Shown piece by piece: positions 34,985-43,571 of a DNA stretch of 64,000 bases (position 1 is its first letter; the number at the start of each line of letters is the position of its first letter). Both the position numbers and the translations under genes were made by a program. The DNA is from Roseibaca sp. Y0-43. GTDB taxonomy: Bacteria; Pseudomonadota; Alphaproteobacteria; Rhodobacterales; Rhodobacteraceae. The notes beneath the pieces were generated by a model that was given only the letters and a program-made list of their open reading frames with translations, ran no database searches and was not told where the DNA came from. The DNA lies in NCBI RefSeq assembly GCF_020667835.1, contig NZ_JAFMPR010000002.1, positions 1 to 64,000 on the forward strand. Reading direction: 5' to 3'.

Positions 34985-35902
34985 ATGAAACCCGCCGCCC
35001 TCATCTGCGCCGCCATGTTGGCCTTGCCGTTGCCCGCTTTGGCCGATGTGCTGACCATCCAGCCCGTGACCGAGAATGTCTGGGCCATCGTCGGCCCGCT
35101 GGAACAGCGCAACCCCGAAAACCTTGGCAATAACGCCACGTTCGGGCTGGTCGTGACAGAGGCGGGCGCGGTGCTGATGGACCCCGGCGGTTCGTGGAAG
35201 GGGGCCGCGATGCTGCATGACGCCATCCGCCAGATCACCGACACGCCCGTGACCCATGTCATCAACACGGGCGGGCAGGACCATCGCTGGCTGGGCAATG
35301 GCTATTGGCAGGCGCAGGGGGCAACCGTCATCGCCTCTGACGCGGCGGTGGCGGATCAGGCAGCGCGCGGGTCCATGCAGCTGACGGGGCTGTCGCAACT
35401 GATCGGGGCAGACGGGCTGGAGGGCACCGAGCCGAGCTATGCCGACATCACATTCGCCAGCGATTACGCGCTGGAGCTGGGCGGCCAAACCCTGCACATC
35501 CTGCACCGGGGGCAGGCGCATACTCCGGGCGACAGTTTTGTCTGGCTGGAAAGCGCCGATACGATGTTCACCGGTGATATTGTCTATGTCGACCGTATCT
35601 TGGGCAATGGCGCGCAATCCAATGTCAAAAGCTGGATCGCCGCGTTCGATGCGATGGCCGCATATGAGCCCGCCCATATCGTGCCCGGTCACGGCCCGGC
35701 TACGGATCTGCCTAAGGCCCGCGCGGAAACCTATGACTACCTTGTCAACCTGCGCACCCGGATCGGGGCGCTTCTGGACGAGGGCGGCACGATCCTTGAT
35801 GCGCCCGGCATTGACCAGTCGGCATGGTCCTATCTGGTCGAGTTCGACAGCCTTGCAGGCCGCAACGCCCAGACCGCCTTTGAACAGATGGAATGGGAAT
35901 AG
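34985..35902 (+). CDS. Secreted MBL-fold protein with degraded metal site
   Basis: A 305-residue protein with signal peptide MKPAALICAAMLALPLPALA and a metallo-beta-lactamase fold of the SoxH-like group. The ATG follows GAGGAGATCTGCC. In place of the usual HxHxDH motif it has NTGGQDH: both first histidines are missing and one residue is deleted, while the Asp-His pair remains. Later ligands are kept: His in GQAHTPGDS, Asp in FTGDIVYVD and His in IVPGHGPA. One of the two metals may therefore be lost. It follows the P450 gene by 66 bases. Confidence 0.82.
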   Translation: MKPAALICAAMLALPLPALADVLTIQPVTENVWAIVGPLEQRNPENLGNNATFGLVVTEAGAVLMDPGGSWKGAAMLHDAIRQITDTPVTHVINTGGQDHRWLGNGYWQAQGATVIASDAAVADQAARGSMQLTGLSQLIGADGLEGTEPSYADITFASDYALELGGQTLHILHRGQAHTPGDSFVWLESADTMFTGDIVYVDRILGNGAQSNVKSWIAAFDAMAAYEPAHIVPGHGPATDLPKARAETYDYLVNLRTRIGALLDEGGTILDAPGIDQSAWSYLVEFDSLAGRNAQTAFEQMEWE

Positions 35903-36016
35903 CGCGAACCCGCCGATGTGATCGCCCACGCGCGGGGTTCGGCGCATGGCACGATTGCGCGCGTGCCGCCCGCCCGTTACTCTTGCCCCATGTTGCTTGC
36001 AATCCGGAGGGGCACC

Positions 36017-37663
36017 ATGCGCAAACTGGTTCTGGCGGTTCTGTTCGGCCTTGCTGCGCTGCCCTTGCGGGCCGAAAACGTGGCCCTGCTGCTGGAATCG
36101 CGCGACTACCGCAACCTGCCGGAATTGACCGACCGGGCGCTTCTGGATCAGGCGCAAGGGCTGCTGACCCGGCGCGGCTTTGACGTGATCGTCGCGCGCG
36201 ATCTGCCCATGGGCGATCTGCGCGCCGAACTGGCAGCCGTGCAGGCGCAACTGGCCGAAGGGCAGATCGCGCGGCTGATCGTGCTGGCCTCTGGTTGGTT
36301 CGCAAGCTCTGACAGCGGCGCGTGGGTTCTGGCCAGCGATGCCGATGTGCCAAGCCTTGCCACGGCCGATGGCGCGGGGCTGCGGCTGGATACGATCATG
36401 GAAATCGCGGCCCAAGCCCGCGATGCCGCGCATCTGTGGCTGGTCGTCCCCGATGCCGATGATCTGGACGGCAGCCTTGGCGCGGGCCTGCGTGCGGGCC
36501 TGCCCGACCGTCTGGCGGTGCCGCGCGGTGTGGCGGTCCTGCGCGGCGAAGGCGGGGCGGTCATCTCGGGGCTGGATGTCGTCTTGCAGCCGGGCACGAC
36601 CCTGTCCGAAGCCCTCGCCGCCAATCGCGCGCTGCGCGCCGAAGGCACCGTTCCCACCTTGGTGCCCTTCCTGCCCGAGGGTTTCGCGCCCATCGCCCGC
36701 GCCGACCGCGAGGCATGGGAAGACGCCCGCGCCACCGACACCGAAGAGGCTTATCGCGCCTATCTGGGCCAATATCCCAACGGGTTGAACGCACAGGCCG
36801 CGCGCGACCGGATAGAGGCGCTGCGCAACGCGCCCGAACGCATAGAGGCCGATCTGGCGCTGAGCCGCGACGAACGCCGCGCCATCCAGCGCGACCTGAC
36901 CACGCTGGGCTATGACACGCGCGGTATCGACGGCTTGTTCGGGCCGGGCACGCGTGGCGCCATTGCCGCGTGGCAAGACCGCTACCAGTTCGACCAGACC
37001 GGCTATCTGACCCGCGACCAGATTTTCCAACTGGCGGGCCAAGCCGCGCGCCGCGCCGCAGAGCTGGAAGCCGAGGAACGCGAACGCCGATTGGCCGAAG
37101 AACGCGCCGACCGCGCCTTTTGGGAAGGCACTGGCGCAGGCCGTGACGAGGCGGGGCTGCGCGCCTATCTCGAGCGCTACCCGAACGGCATCTTCGCCAG
37201 CCTCGCCCGCGAGCGTCTGGCGCAGATAGAGGCCGAGGCCCGCGCGCAAGCCGATCGCGACGCATGGGCGCGCGCTCAAGCTGCTGACACGGTGCGCGCT
37301 TATCGGCGCTATCTGGCTGATTTTCCCGAAGGCGAATTCGCATCCCTCGCTCGACAGCGTCTAAACGCCATGGCCCCGGTCGCCCCTGTTCCGGAAGTGC
37401 CGCCTCTGACCCCGCCCGACCCCGGCGCGGCAGAGGCCGAAGAGGCGCGGCTGAACCTGCCCTTGGCGGTGCGCCTGCTGGTGGAGCGGCGGCTTCAATC
37501 GCTCGGTCATGCGCCCGGCCCGGTCGATGGCAACTTGGACCAGGACAGCCGCCGCGCCATTTCCGCCGCGCAAGCGCAGTTCGACCTGCCGGTGACGGGC
37601 TATCTCAGCCAGCCGCTGCTGGACGCGATGCTGCAAGATGCGCTGGACGGGCTCTTGCGCTAG
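36017..37663 (+). CDS. Secreted pseudo-caspase with peptidoglycan-binding and TPR-like repeats
   Basis: A 548-residue exported protein, signal peptide MRKLVLAVLFGLAALPLRA, ATG after GGAGGGG. Residues ~20-225 resemble a caspase-like (C14) fold: VALLLESRDYRNLPELTDRA at the first strand. Where active relatives have SGHG there is LASGWFASS, and where they have DACR there is LWLVVPDADD, so both catalytic residues appear lost. Then come a peptidoglycan-binding domain (RRAIQRDLTTLGYDTRGIDGLFGPGTRGAIAAW, ~285-325), three repeats of the AYxxYLxxYPxG type (~238, ~385, ~430) and a second peptidoglycan-binding domain (~480-545). Probably periplasmic; function unknown. Confidence 0.8.
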   Translation: MRKLVLAVLFGLAALPLRAENVALLLESRDYRNLPELTDRALLDQAQGLLTRRGFDVIVARDLPMGDLRAELAAVQAQLAEGQIARLIVLASGWFASSDSGAWVLASDADVPSLATADGAGLRLDTIMEIAAQARDAAHLWLVVPDADDLDGSLGAGLRAGLPDRLAVPRGVAVLRGEGGAVISGLDVVLQPGTTLSEALAANRALRAEGTVPTLVPFLPEGFAPIARADREAWEDARATDTEEAYRAYLGQYPNGLNAQAARDRIEALRNAPERIEADLALSRDERRAIQRDLTTLGYDTRGIDGLFGPGTRGAIAAWQDRYQFDQTGYLTRDQIFQLAGQAARRAAELEAEERERRLAEERADRAFWEGTGAGRDEAGLRAYLERYPNGIFASLARERLAQIEAEARAQADRDAWARAQAADTVRAYRRYLADFPEGEFASLARQRLNAMAPVAPVPEVPPLTPPDPGAAEAEEARLNLPLAVRLLVERRLQSLGHAPGPVDGNLDQDSRRAISAAQAQFDLPVTGYLSQPLLDAMLQDALDGLLR

Positions 37664-37729
37664 GCTTGCCATGCCGGTGCCGGTGGGGTAGCGCAGGGCC
37701 AGCATTTCCCCCGAACCCGGAGCGCCCCC

Positions 37730-38425
37730 ATGTCCGATGACCGCCTGATCGTTGCCCTTGACGTGCCCAATGCCGTAGCGGGGCTGGAAGTGGCCGCGCG
37801 CTTGGGCGACGCGGTCTCGTTCTACAAGATCGGCCTTGGCATGTTAACCGGGGGCGGGTTGGCGCTGGCCAACGAGCTGAAACAGGAACATGGCAAGCGC
37901 ATCTTCCTTGATATGAAGTTCTTCGACATCCCCGCGACCGTGGAAAATGCCGTGCGGGGGATTGCGGCTTATGATCTCGATTTCCTGACCGTGCATGGCG
38001 ATCCATCCGTGGTCGCGGCGGCGCGCGCGGGCGCTGCGGGGACGGACCTGAAAATCCTCGCCGTCACGGTGCTGACCTCGTCCGACCGCAGCGATCTGGA
38101 TGCCGCCCAGATCCGCCCCGGCGCGGTGCCAGAGATCGTGCTCGCCCGCGCCAGCGCGGCATTCGACGCGGGCGCGCATGGGGTCATCGCCAGCCCGCAG
38201 GAAGCCGCCGCCATCCGGGCCTTGCCCAATGCGGCTGGGCGGCTGATCGTCACCCCCGGCGTGCGGCCCGCTGGCAGCGCGAGCGATGACCAGAAACGCA
38301 TCGCCACACCCGCGCAGGCGCTTGCGGACGGGGCCGATCACATCGTGGTGGGCCGCCCGATCTGGCGCGCGGATGACCCCCGCGCGGCGGCGCAGGCGGT
38401 GCTGGCCGAGTTGCCCAAACGCTAA
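37730..38425 (+). CDS. pyrF: Orotidine 5'-phosphate decarboxylase
   Basis: A 231-residue decarboxylase producing UMP. The catalytic Asp-Lys-x-x-Asp array appears in IFLDMKFFDIPATV near residue 60, and the phosphate-binding PGVRPAG and VVGRPIW are in place. Length and ATG start are normal. The last four bases overlap the 3' end of the convergent ClpP-like gene. Confidence 0.96.
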   Translation: MSDDRLIVALDVPNAVAGLEVAARLGDAVSFYKIGLGMLTGGGLALANELKQEHGKRIFLDMKFFDIPATVENAVRGIAAYDLDFLTVHGDPSVVAAARAGAAGTDLKILAVTVLTSSDRSDLDAAQIRPGAVPEIVLARASAAFDAGAHGVIASPQEAAAIRALPNAAGRLIVTPGVRPAGSASDDQKRIATPAQALADGADHIVVGRPIWRADDPRAAAQAVLAELPKR

Positions 38426-39045
38426 GGAATGGTCACGAACCCCGCCGCGCGCAGTTCCTCATGGGCCGGATACCACATCGGCGCTTGCGGCAGGATTGAC
38501 AATTTGCGCACGAAGGGCTCGGCCACTTTTTGCGCGCGGTAGATCGCCATGTCGCGCGCCATCTCTGCACGCGGGTCGATCATGCCGAAATACATGTTGC
38601 CGGGGCGCAGCGCATAGCCATGCAGCCCGATCCGCGCCTCTGGTGCCAGCGACCGCGCGGCCCCGCCCGCGAAGATCAACGCGCAGGCAGAGGCGCAATG
38701 CCCCTCGACATGGGTGGCAATCCCTTCGGCCTGCAACACCGTGACCGCGCCGCGCGCCTCTGCGATATAGCCGCCATGGCTGTCCAGCACCAAACGCTTC
38801 ACCTGCGGATGCGCCGCAGCCAAGGCGCGCAAATCCCGCGTCAGCCCGAAATCGACAAGGCCCGAGAAGTGGAAGCTCGTCCCATCCTCTGACAGACCCA
38901 GCGCATAATCGGGCGGCGGCATGGTGCGCAAGACGCGGGTGCTGTCCGTCATCGCCATGCCGATGCCGACCAATGCCAGCCCGGCAAGGGCCATCGCCAA
39001 CAGGCCGCGCAACACGATCACGTCGATAGGGGCTTTGTCGTCCAT
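38422..39045 (-). CDS. Membrane-anchored ClpP-like protein (COG3904 type)
   Basis: A 207-residue protein with an N-terminal membrane helix, residues ~10-32 (VLRGLLAMALAGLALVGIGMA). The rest is a ClpP/crotonase-like fold: LVLDSHGGYIAEARGAV corresponds to the ClpP substrate loop, GHCASACALIFAGG to the serine elbow and ARIGLHGYALRP to the catalytic-histidine strand. A serine protease activity outside the membrane is possible but unproven; relatives are annotated as conserved periplasmic proteins. It lies downstream of sdhB and is separated from it by a repeat element. Convergent with pyrF, overlapping by four bases. Confidence 0.78.
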   Translation of the reverse strand: MDDKAPIDVIVLRGLLAMALAGLALVGIGMAMTDSTRVLRTMPPPDYALGLSEDGTSFHFSGLVDFGLTRDLRALAAAHPQVKRLVLDSHGGYIAEARGAVTVLQAEGIATHVEGHCASACALIFAGGAARSLAPEARIGLHGYALRPGNMYFGMIDPRAEMARDMAIYRAQKVAEPFVRKLSILPQAPMWYPAHEELRAAGFVTIP

Positions 39046-39074
39046 AAGGCAGGTATAGCACGAACCCGTGCCAT

Positions 39075-39147
39075 TTCATCCTTGCCCAAATATCCTCAGG
39101 GGGGTGAATGGGCCGATCAGGCCCAGAGGGGGGCGCGAGCGCCCCCC
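39075..39147 (-). repeat. Rhodobacteraceae-type hairpin plus TATTT/ATGAA element, copy 2
   Basis: Read on the minus strand, sdhB is followed by a perfect stem GGGGGGCG / CGCCCCCC (39128-39147), then CACCCCCC, TATTT and GCAAGGATGAA (39106-39075), and 29 bases later the next gene starts. Same order and spacing as the copies at 4384-4516 and 44623-44691. The plus strand of the same hairpin is followed by TTTT. Confidence 0.65.
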
Positions 39148-39157
39148 TTTTCAGCGG

Positions 39158-39937
39158 TCAGAGAACGCGCTCGACCATCATCTTCTTGATCTCGGCAATC
39201 GCCTTGGCCGGGTTCAGACCCTTGGGGCAGGTCTTGGCGCAGTTCATGATCGTGTGGCACCGGTAGAGCTTGAACGGATCGTGCAGGTCGTCCAGACGCT
39301 CGCCCGTGGCCTCGTCGCGGGAATCGATCAGCCAGCGATAGGCGTGCAGCAGCGCGGCCGGCCCAAGGTAGCGGTCGCCATTCCACCAATAGCTGGGGCA
39401 GGATGTGGAACAGCAGGCGCACATCACGCATTCATAAAGCCCGTCCAGCTTCTCGCGGTCCTCGATCGACTGTTTCCACTCTTTCGCGGGCGTGTTCGAC
39501 TTGGTTTCCAGCCACGGCTTGATGCTGGCGTGCTGCGCGTAGAAATGCGTCAGGTCCGGGATCAGGTCCTTGATGACCGGCATATGGGGCAGGGGGTAGA
39601 TTTTCACATCGCCCTTCACCTCGTCCATGCCGAAGATACAAGCCAGACGGTTCTGCCCGTCGATATTCATCGCGCAAGACCCGCAAATACCTTCGCGGCA
39701 GGACCGGCGGAAGGTCAGCGTCGGGTCGATCTTGGTCTTGATATAGATCAGCGCGTCCAGCACCATCGGCCCGCAATCGTCAAGGTCCACGAAATAGGTG
39801 TCGACGCGCGGGTTCTCGCCATCTTCGGGCGACCAGCGATAGATCTGGAACTTGCGCAGCGTGCCGCCGGTTTCGGGCTTGGGCCAGGTTTTGCCGGTGC
39901 GCATCTGGCTGTTCTTCGGCAGGGTCAGTTGGACCAT
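39158..39937 (-). CDS. sdhB: Succinate dehydrogenase iron-sulfur subunit
   Basis: A 259-residue Fe-S subunit of complex II, linking the flavoprotein to quinone. The 2Fe-2S cysteines are in [21 protein letters not shown], and the 4Fe-4S and 3Fe-4S cysteines in [19 protein letters not shown] and [17 protein letters not shown]. The start is the ATG after AAGGAGGC, giving [18 protein letters not shown]; a longer in-frame version adds an unlikely leader. Last gene of the sdh operon. Confidence 0.96.
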   Translation of the reverse strand: MVQLTLPKNSQMRTGKTWPKPETGGTLRKFQIYRWSPEDGENPRVDTYFVDLDDCGPMVLDALIYIKTKIDPTLTFRRSCREGICGSCAMNIDGQNRLACIFGMDEVKGDVKIYPLPHMPVIKDLIPDLTHFYAQHASIKPWLETKSNTPAKEWKQSIEDREKLDGLYECVMCACCSTSCPSYWWNGDRYLGPAALLHAYRWLIDSRDEATGERLDDLHDPFKLYRCHTIMNCAKTCPKGLNPAKAIAEIKKMMVERVL

Positions 39938-39948
39938 GGATTGCCTCC

Positions 39949-40263
39949 TTACATCAGGAACGGGGCAAGCCCGTCCGTGGCTAGACATCTAATCGTTTCG
40001 GGCCGCGTGGCGATCTCGACCACCAGCGCGCTGGTTTCCGGGCTGACTGTCGGCTGGGCTGCGGCCAGCGCCAGGCGGGTGATTTCGCCCGCGCTGGCAT
40101 TGTCGATCACGCAGTCGCTTGCGGGTTCCAGCGGCACGCCGGGAAAGCGCTCGGCCAGCACGGGGTTGACGCTGCGCTTGGCCGCGTCGCGCGCAAGCTG
40201 GTCCTGCACACCCGCGCAGGCCGACAGCGCCAAGGGCGCCGCAAGAAGCGCCGCGCGGATCAA
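39949..40263 (-). CDS. Small lipoprotein inside the sdh operon
   Basis: A 104-residue predicted lipoprotein: [18 protein letters not shown] contains the lipobox LSAC with cysteine near residue 16. The mature part has two further cysteines, in SDCVIDN and TIRCLATDG, which could form a disulfide. Function unknown; related small proteins occur at this position in other Rhodobacteraceae sdh operons as I remember them. It overlaps the end of sdhA by four bases and ends 11 bases before sdhB, so it is made together with complex II. Confidence 0.75.
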   Translation of the reverse strand: MIRAALLAAPLALSACAGVQDQLARDAAKRSVNPVLAERFPGVPLEPASDCVIDNASAGEITRLALAAAQPTVSPETSALVVEIATRPETIRCLATDGLAPFLM

Positions 40264-42065
40264 TAGACCCGCGCTTTCGGCGCGATCTTCTTCAGGTCGA
40301 TCCCGCCTTCGTTATGGCCGGTCAGCGGGTTCAGGTGGACGGGGCGGTAATCCAGCGCCACCTTGTCGCCATTCACCCATGCCAGCGTGTGCTTGCGCCA
40401 GTTCTCGTCGTCGCGGTCGGGATAGTCCTCGTGTGCATGGGCACCGCGGCTTTCCTTGCGCGCCTCTGCGCCGACGATGGTTGCCATGGCGCAGGGCATC
40501 AGGTTGTCCAGCTCCAGCGTTTCCATCAGGTCGGTGTTCCAGATGAGCGAGCGGTCGGTCACTTTCAGATCGTCCATCTTCGAGGCGACGACCTTCATCT
40601 TCTCGACCCCTTCGGCCAGCGTCTTGTCGGTGCGGAAGACGGCGGCATCGGCCTGCATGGTCTTTTGCATCTCCAGCCGCAGCTCTGCCGTGGGTGTGCC
40701 GCCGTTGAAGTTGCGGAACCGGTCGAAGCGGTCCAGAGCGCGCTCGACACTGGCCTTGTTCAGCTCGGGGTTCGGGGTTTTTGGGTTCACGATCTGCCCC
40801 GCGCGGATCGCGGCGGCACGGCCAAAGACCACAAGGTCGATCAGGCTGTTCGACCCCAGGCGGTTCGCGCCGTGCACGCTTGCACAGGCCGCTTCGCCCA
40901 CCGCCATCAGGCCGGGCGCGATGCGGTCGGGGTTCTCGGCATCGGCATTCAGCACCTCGCCCCAGTAATTCGTGGGAATGCCGCCCATGTTGTAATGCAC
41001 GGTCGGCAGCACCGGGATGGGTTCCTTGGTCACGTCCACACCGGCAAAGACGCGGGCGGATTCGGAAATGCCGGGCAGACGCAGATGCAGCGCCTCTTTC
41101 GGCAGGTGCGACAGGTTCAGGTGGATATGGTCCTTGTTCGGCCCAACCCCGCGCCCTTCGCGGATTTCAATGGTCATGCAGCGCGACACCACATCGCGGC
41201 TTGCCAGATCCTTGTAGGTCGGCGCGTAGCGTTCCATGAAGCGCTCGCCCTCGGAATTCGTCAGATAGCCGCCTTCGCCGCGCGCGCCTTCGGTAATCAG
41301 GCAGCCCGCGCCGAAAATGCCGGTGGGGTGGAACTGCACGAATTCCATGTCTTGCAGCGGCAGGCCCGCGCGCGCGACCATGCCGTTGCCGTCACCGGTG
41401 CAGGTATGCGCGGATGTTGCGCTGAAATAGGCGCGCCCGTAGCCGCCCGTGGCCAGAACGACCATCTTGGCGTTGAACACATGCAGCGTGCCGTCATCCA
41501 GCTTCCACGCCATCACGCCCTGGCATTGGCCATCTTCGGACATGATAAGGTCGGTTGCGAAATACTCGATGAAGAACTCTGCCTTTTGCTTCACCGACTG
41601 ACCATAAAGCGTGTGCAGCATGGCATGGCCGGTGCGGTCGGCGGCGGCACAGGTGCGCTGCACGGGCGGGCCTTCGCCGAATTCGGTGGTGTGGCCGCCA
41701 AACGGGCGCTGGTAGATCTTGCCGTCCTCGGTGCGCGAAAACGGCACGCCGTAATGTTCCAGCTCATACACCGCCTTGGGCGCTTCGCGGGCAAGGTATT
41801 CCATCGCGTCCGTGTCGCCCAGCCAGTCAGAGCCCTTGACCGTGTCATACATGTGCCACTGCCAGCTATCGGGGCCCATATTGCCAAGGCTTGCAGCAAT
41901 GCCGCCCTGAGCGGCCACGGTATGCGAGCGGGTCGGGAAAACCTTGGTCACGCAGGCGGTTTTCAGCCCCTGCTCGGCCATGCCAAGCGTTGCGCGCAAC
42001 CCCGCGCCGCCCGCGCCCACCACGACCACGTCATAGGTATGTTCTTCGATCTTATATGCAGACAT
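40260..42065 (-). CDS. sdhA: Succinate dehydrogenase flavoprotein subunit
   Basis: A 601-residue flavoprotein that oxidises succinate to fumarate. FAD-binding [12 protein letters not shown] is near residue 16, the covalent FAD histidine in [16 protein letters not shown] near 45, and [11 protein letters not shown] and the catalytic Arg/His segments ([29 protein letters not shown]) are intact. Length is normal. Second-to-last enzymatic gene of the operon; the lipoprotein gene overlaps its stop. Confidence 0.97.
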   Translation of the reverse strand: MSAYKIEEHTYDVVVVGAGGAGLRATLGMAEQGLKTACVTKVFPTRSHTVAAQGGIAASLGNMGPDSWQWHMYDTVKGSDWLGDTDAMEYLAREAPKAVYELEHYGVPFSRTEDGKIYQRPFGGHTTEFGEGPPVQRTCAAADRTGHAMLHTLYGQSVKQKAEFFIEYFATDLIMSEDGQCQGVMAWKLDDGTLHVFNAKMVVLATGGYGRAYFSATSAHTCTGDGNGMVARAGLPLQDMEFVQFHPTGIFGAGCLITEGARGEGGYLTNSEGERFMERYAPTYKDLASRDVVSRCMTIEIREGRGVGPNKDHIHLNLSHLPKEALHLRLPGISESARVFAGVDVTKEPIPVLPTVHYNMGGIPTNYWGEVLNADAENPDRIAPGLMAVGEAACASVHGANRLGSNSLIDLVVFGRAAAIRAGQIVNPKTPNPELNKASVERALDRFDRFRNFNGGTPTAELRLEMQKTMQADAAVFRTDKTLAEGVEKMKVVASKMDDLKVTDRSLIWNTDLMETLELDNLMPCAMATIVGAEARKESRGAHAHEDYPDRDDENWRKHTLAWVNGDKVALDYRPVHLNPLTGHNEGGIDLKKIAPKARVY

Positions 42066-42074
42066 CTTTCTTCC

Positions 42075-42455
42075 TCAGGCGCTGAACAGGACGGTGGCAA
42101 CCGACAGAACGCCAGCCGCGCCAAGCGCCCAGCACAGCAGCATGTTGACCAGCAGCGCGGCGGTGCGCTGCGCCTTGTTGGGAACGTAGTCCTCGATCAC
42201 GGTCTGCAAACCCTGTTGCAGATGCGCGAAGGCCGCGATGATGAACAGCACCGCCACAAGCGCGTGCCACAGGTTCGAATAGGTGGCGACGAACGCTTCA
42301 TGCCCGCCGCCCAGCGTGCGCCCGAACGGGAAGATGAACAGCAGCGTCAGCGGGATAAGCGCGATCGAGGTGACGCGCTGGCTCCACCAATGGTGCAGGC
42401 CTTCACCGGCGGCGCCGTGGCCATGCGCGCGGGAATAGTCGGATTTGAAGCTCAT
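42075..42455 (-). CDS. sdhD: Succinate dehydrogenase membrane anchor subunit D
   Basis: A 126-residue anchor with three membrane helices. The entry GEGLHHWWSQRVTSIALIPLTLLF and the helix containing AAFAHLQQGLQTVIEDYV are typical, the latter carrying the haem-b/quinone-side histidine region. Together with SdhC it fixes SdhAB to the inner membrane and forms the quinone site. It starts 12 bases after sdhC and ends 9 bases before sdhA. Confidence 0.93.
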   Translation of the reverse strand: MSFKSDYSRAHGHGAAGEGLHHWWSQRVTSIALIPLTLLFIFPFGRTLGGGHEAFVATYSNLWHALVAVLFIIAAFAHLQQGLQTVIEDYVPNKAQRTAALLVNMLLCWALGAAGVLSVATVLFSA

Positions 42456-42467
42456 GGTATCCCCCTT

Positions 42468-42851
42468 TTACACGGCCAGAATGGTCAGAACGGTCAGCAC
42501 GGCGGTGCCGCCGAACACAAGGTAGCTGGTCTTTTCCACGGTCGCGACATCCATCATGCGGCCCGTGTCCCAGATCAGGTGGCGGATGGAATTGAGCATG
42601 TGATACCACAGCGCCGCCAGCGATCCGATCAGCACCAATTCGCCAAGGATCGAGGTCAGCAACCCATCGACGAAATCGAAATAGCCCGCGCTGAAGGCCC
42701 CCGCCGCGAACCACCACACGATCAGCACCGAGGCCAGCGTCATGCCCACGCCGGTGATGCGGTTCAGGATGGAGGTGATCGCCGCCAGCGGCAGCTTGTA
42801 GACTTGAAGATGCGGGGAAAGCGGGCGATTGCCCCGGTTCACATCGGCCAT
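42468..42851 (-). CDS. sdhC: Succinate dehydrogenase cytochrome b subunit C
   Basis: A 127-residue cytochrome b556 subunit with three membrane helices. The signature RPLSPHLQVYKLPLAAITSILNRITGV and the haem-ligand region WYHMLNSIRHLIWDTGRM are present. ATG after GGAGCCAGCC is the start; two upstream in-frame codons give non-conserved leaders. First gene of the sdhC-sdhD-sdhA-lipoprotein-sdhB unit; the promoter region lies in the 220 bases upstream, which carry several TGTGATC palindromes. Confidence 0.93.
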   Translation of the reverse strand: MADVNRGNRPLSPHLQVYKLPLAAITSILNRITGVGMTLASVLIVWWFAAGAFSAGYFDFVDGLLTSILGELVLIGSLAALWYHMLNSIRHLIWDTGRMMDVATVEKTSYLVFGGTAVLTVLTILAV

Positions 42852-42999
42852 GGCTGGCTCCTCTCTCATGTGGCTTGGTCGCAAGCGACCCGGCTCTTGC
42901 CCCTGTGCATACCGAATTTCACACGAATGTCACGCGTCGCGCGCGGGGTTGCGCGCAAAAACCACGCTGTTTCCGCTAAAAAAACCCGGCTGGATGGCC

Positions 43000-43055
43000 T
43001 TTGTGATCGCAAATTGCCAGCTTGAGATCACAAATCCGCAGATATGTGATCACGA
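43000..43055. promoter_or_regulatory. TGTGATC palindrome cluster upstream of sdhC
   Basis: TTTGTGATCGCAA (43000-43012) and TTGAGATCACAAA (43022-43034) form a 13-base inverted repeat with one mismatch and nine bases between. A third near-palindrome, TGTGATCACGA, lies at 43045-43055. The cluster is 149-204 bases ahead of sdhC and just after the stop of the secreted-protein gene. It looks like an operator for a dimeric regulator; a hairpin role cannot be excluded, but no T-tract follows. Confidence 0.45.
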
Positions 43056-43071
43056 TCTGGCCGCCCGCGCG

Positions 43072-43506
43072 TCAGCGCAACTGTTCAAGAATGGCGGTCG
43101 CGCTTGAATTGAAGTTGAAATACAGCAGTTCCTCTCGGCCATTCACGACCACCGAGGTCAGAAACAACGATATCGGACCGCTGATCGCGTCGGCTTCGTA
43201 AAGCACGATTTCCTGACGAAAGCCGGGCTCCTCTTGGCGGACGAGAACGGTTTGACACAGGTCAAACCCGTTTGGGAAAATCTCGTCCATACGCGCGAAA
43301 TAACTGTCGTAATTCGCCACCTCGCCAGCCAGGTAGCGACCGGATTTCTCCAGGAAGGCGCGGAAATTCCCGTCGCGGAATTCACCTTTCAACGTCTCCA
43401 TCAAGGATGACGGGCGCTCACTTGCCCCGCAACTCAGAACAGATTGCCCATGTGCCAGCGTTGGCACAAGCAACAGAACCATCGCACTGACCACGTGACA
43501 CCGCAT
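43072..43506 (-). CDS. Secreted protein of unknown function
   Basis: A 144-residue exported protein. The ATG after GAGGAGAG gives signal peptide MRCHVVSAMVLLLVPTLAHGQ; the frame is open far upstream but that part is the shadow of mch. The mature chain has two cysteines (VLSCGASE and DLCQTVL). No family recognised. It lies between mch and the sdh operon on the same strand. Confidence 0.65.
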   Translation of the reverse strand: MRCHVVSAMVLLLVPTLAHGQSVLSCGASERPSSLMETLKGEFRDGNFRAFLEKSGRYLAGEVANYDSYFARMDEIFPNGFDLCQTVLVRQEEPGFRQEIVLYEADAISGPISLFLTSVVVNGREELLYFNFNSSATAILEQLR

Positions 43507-43571
43507 TTGCTCTCTCCTCGTGCAGCTGATCGGGGGAAAGCTTAGCATGATTCGGGCTTGGCCCGGCGCAT

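Noticed and set aside
40314-43025. 903-codon open frame on the plus strand, antisense to sdhA and sdhC
   Set aside because: It is the mirror of high-GC coding sequence; its translation is rich in His, Arg and Gln with no domain, and the minus strand carries unmistakable succinate dehydrogenase genes.
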